A stretch of DNA of 64,000 nt from Candidatus Crickella equi (GTDB lineage Bacteria > Bacillota > Clostridia > Peptostreptococcales > Anaerovoracaceae): NCBI GenBank assembly GCA_018064755.1, contig JAGHUP010000012.1, positions 25,483 through 89,482 of the forward strand, given 5' to 3'. The notes below the pieces were generated by a model that did no database searches, had not been told where the DNA came from, and saw nothing but the letters and a program-made list of their open reading frames with translations. Both the position numbers and the translations under genes were made by a program. This document shows, one piece after another, positions 63,262-64,000 of the stretch; within the stretch, counting starts at the first letter, position 1; each line of letters starts with the position of its first letter.

Positions 63262-63852
63262 ATGAGAATTGATGCAAGAGGCACACAGTGCCCAATCCCA
63301 GTACTTATGGCTAAGAAGGAGCTCGATGCTGGCGAACAGGATGTTGAAATCCTGGTAGATGGACAGACACAGGTAGATAACCTGGTAAGACTGGGAGACA
63401 CAATCGGAAGACCGGCTACAAGCGAAGCATACGAAGGTAAGTTCTTAGTTAAGTTCGCTAACGGCGACACTAAGAAGACTGAATTCGATGTTGACAGCTG
63501 TTCAACGAATAGTTCTTACGCAGTATTCTTTAACAAGGATGCTATCGGAACTAATGAGGGAGAGCTTGGTGGCAACCTGGCTAAGATGGCAATTCTGACT
63601 CTGTCTGAGAGTGCTCAGCTGCCAGCATATATGCTCTTTATGAACGAAGGTGTTAAGCTCGTTGCAGGAGATTGCCCACAGCAGAATGTTGACAGTCTTA
63701 ATGCAATGATTGAGAAGGGCACTAAGGTTCTGGTATGCGGAACTTGCCTGAACTTCTATGGAATCAAGGATGATTTGAAGGTTGGAACTGTATCCAATAT
63801 GTATGACATTCTTGGCGCTATGCAGGAAGTTGGAAAGACAATTAAGCTCTAA
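63262..63852 (+). CDS. yedF: YedF-like TusA/DsrE protein
   Basis: 196 residues. The N-terminal TusA domain has RGTQCPIPVLMAKKEL, with the persulfide-carrying cysteine near residue 10; the C-terminal half is DsrE-like (MAILTLSESAQLPAYMLFMNEGVKL, then CGTCLNFYG with a C-x2-C). This arrangement is called sulfurtransferase-like selenium metabolism protein YedF in databases. It should carry sulfane sulfur or selenium in the cytoplasm. GGAGGTAATG precedes ATG. It has its own terminator, so it is transcribed apart from the TVP38 pair. Confidence 0.9.
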   Translation: MRIDARGTQCPIPVLMAKKELDAGEQDVEILVDGQTQVDNLVRLGDTIGRPATSEAYEGKFLVKFANGDTKKTEFDVDSCSTNSSYAVFFNKDAIGTNEGELGGNLAKMAILTLSESAQLPAYMLFMNEGVKLVAGDCPQQNVDSLNAMIEKGTKVLVCGTCLNFYGIKDDLKVGTVSNMYDILGAMQEVGKTIKL

Positions 63853-63878
63853 GTTATTATTGAAATACGCAAGGTAAA

Positions 63879-63955
63879 GTCGCAGTCGAAAGACTGCGAC
63901 TCAGACCGTAGACAAAGCTCTTTTTCAGGCTATCGCCTGAAGGAGGGCTTTTCTT
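63879..63955 (+). terminator. two-hairpin 3' region after yedF
   Basis: GTCGCAGTC (63879-63887), GAAA tetraloop, GACTGCGAC (63892-63900) forms a 9-bp stem. A second hairpin (63915-63950, inner TCAGGC-TATC-GCCTGA) is followed by TTTTCTT. The second is a terminator; the first may stabilise the mRNA end or be part of a small RNA. Confidence 0.65.
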
Positions 63956-64000
63956 ATGTCATAGAATAATTGAATTTAAGGTTTATCCAGGATATTTGTT

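Overview
This 64 kb window looks like chromosome from an anaerobic, low-to-mid GC Firmicute of the Clostridia. I infer a relative of Anaerovoracaceae/Mogibacterium or other Peptostreptococcales, from gene content and the codon style (AGA and CGT arginines, strong AGGAGG ribosome sites), plus a two-cluster clostridial ferredoxin, Rex, a CIRCE/HrcA-type groESL promoter and ABC-F proteins. I could not run a taxonomic search. No tRNA, rRNA or CRISPR array was seen.

1-27.9 kb is a housekeeping core, nearly all on the + strand and tightly packed: metG-tatD-tilS-ftsH, a PucR regulator, coaX, dusB, a lipoprotein binding protein, a PepV-type dipeptidase and a RibU-like ECF S component. The t6A/acetylation block tsaE-tsaB-rimI-tsaD follows, then an ABC-F ATPase, acpP, rex, a 55-residue ferredoxin on the - strand, a P-loop/Asp23 fusion and an OGG-type glycosylase. 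After these come groES-groEL, an SCP2-like protein with a class III aminotransferase, guaB, and a guaA that lacks the glutaminase domain.

27.9-43.2 kb is an integrative mobilizable element inserted in the 3' end of guaA. It carries a C1-type repressor with operators, an Xis-like protein, a tyrosine integrase, RHH relaxosome proteins, a RepA-like ATPase, a ParM/ParR pair and an oriT-like region with a MOBP relaxase. It has no type IV secretion genes. Its cargo is a cholesterol-dependent-cytolysin-like protein with an altered membrane-binding domain, a 1102-residue secreted repeat protein behind a poly-G tract, a truncated ISL3 transposase, several small proteins and a Fic protein. The tail of the repA reading frame is built from 9-bp-phased TGACGAT/ATCGTCA repeats just before parM, a good candidate centromere.

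43.2-51.6 kb is a second segment bounded by the same attachment core (13 bp at all three sites, 40 bp shared by the two right ends). It has no integrase, so it resembles a cis-mobilizable element. It holds a broken gene, an AlbA_2/HATPase regulator, the last codons of a ydjY gene, an aldo-keto reductase, a nucleoside hydrolase fused to a PadR domain, and a YnjB/YnjC/YnjC/YnjD-type ABC importer. The ATPase of this importer is cut at its C-terminus by the attachment sequence.

51.6-64 kb is chromosome again, and its content is related to that cargo: a secreted rhodanese, a YdjY lipoprotein, a YdjY-rhodanese-YdjY fusion, a CCG-domain Fe-S protein, a fused TIGR04282/TIGR04283 glycosyltransferase, small-molecule kinases, two TVP38/TMEM64 membrane proteins and a YedF-like TusA/DsrE protein. 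With the importer, this recalls the uncharacterised E. coli ydjXYZ-ynjABCDEF cluster (YdjX/YdjZ TVP38, YdjY, YnjBCD importer, YnjE rhodanese). I regard the enlarged locus as the best candidate for an undescribed pathway, possibly handling a sulfur- or selenium-containing small molecule. The cytolysin-like cargo is the most striking single gene.
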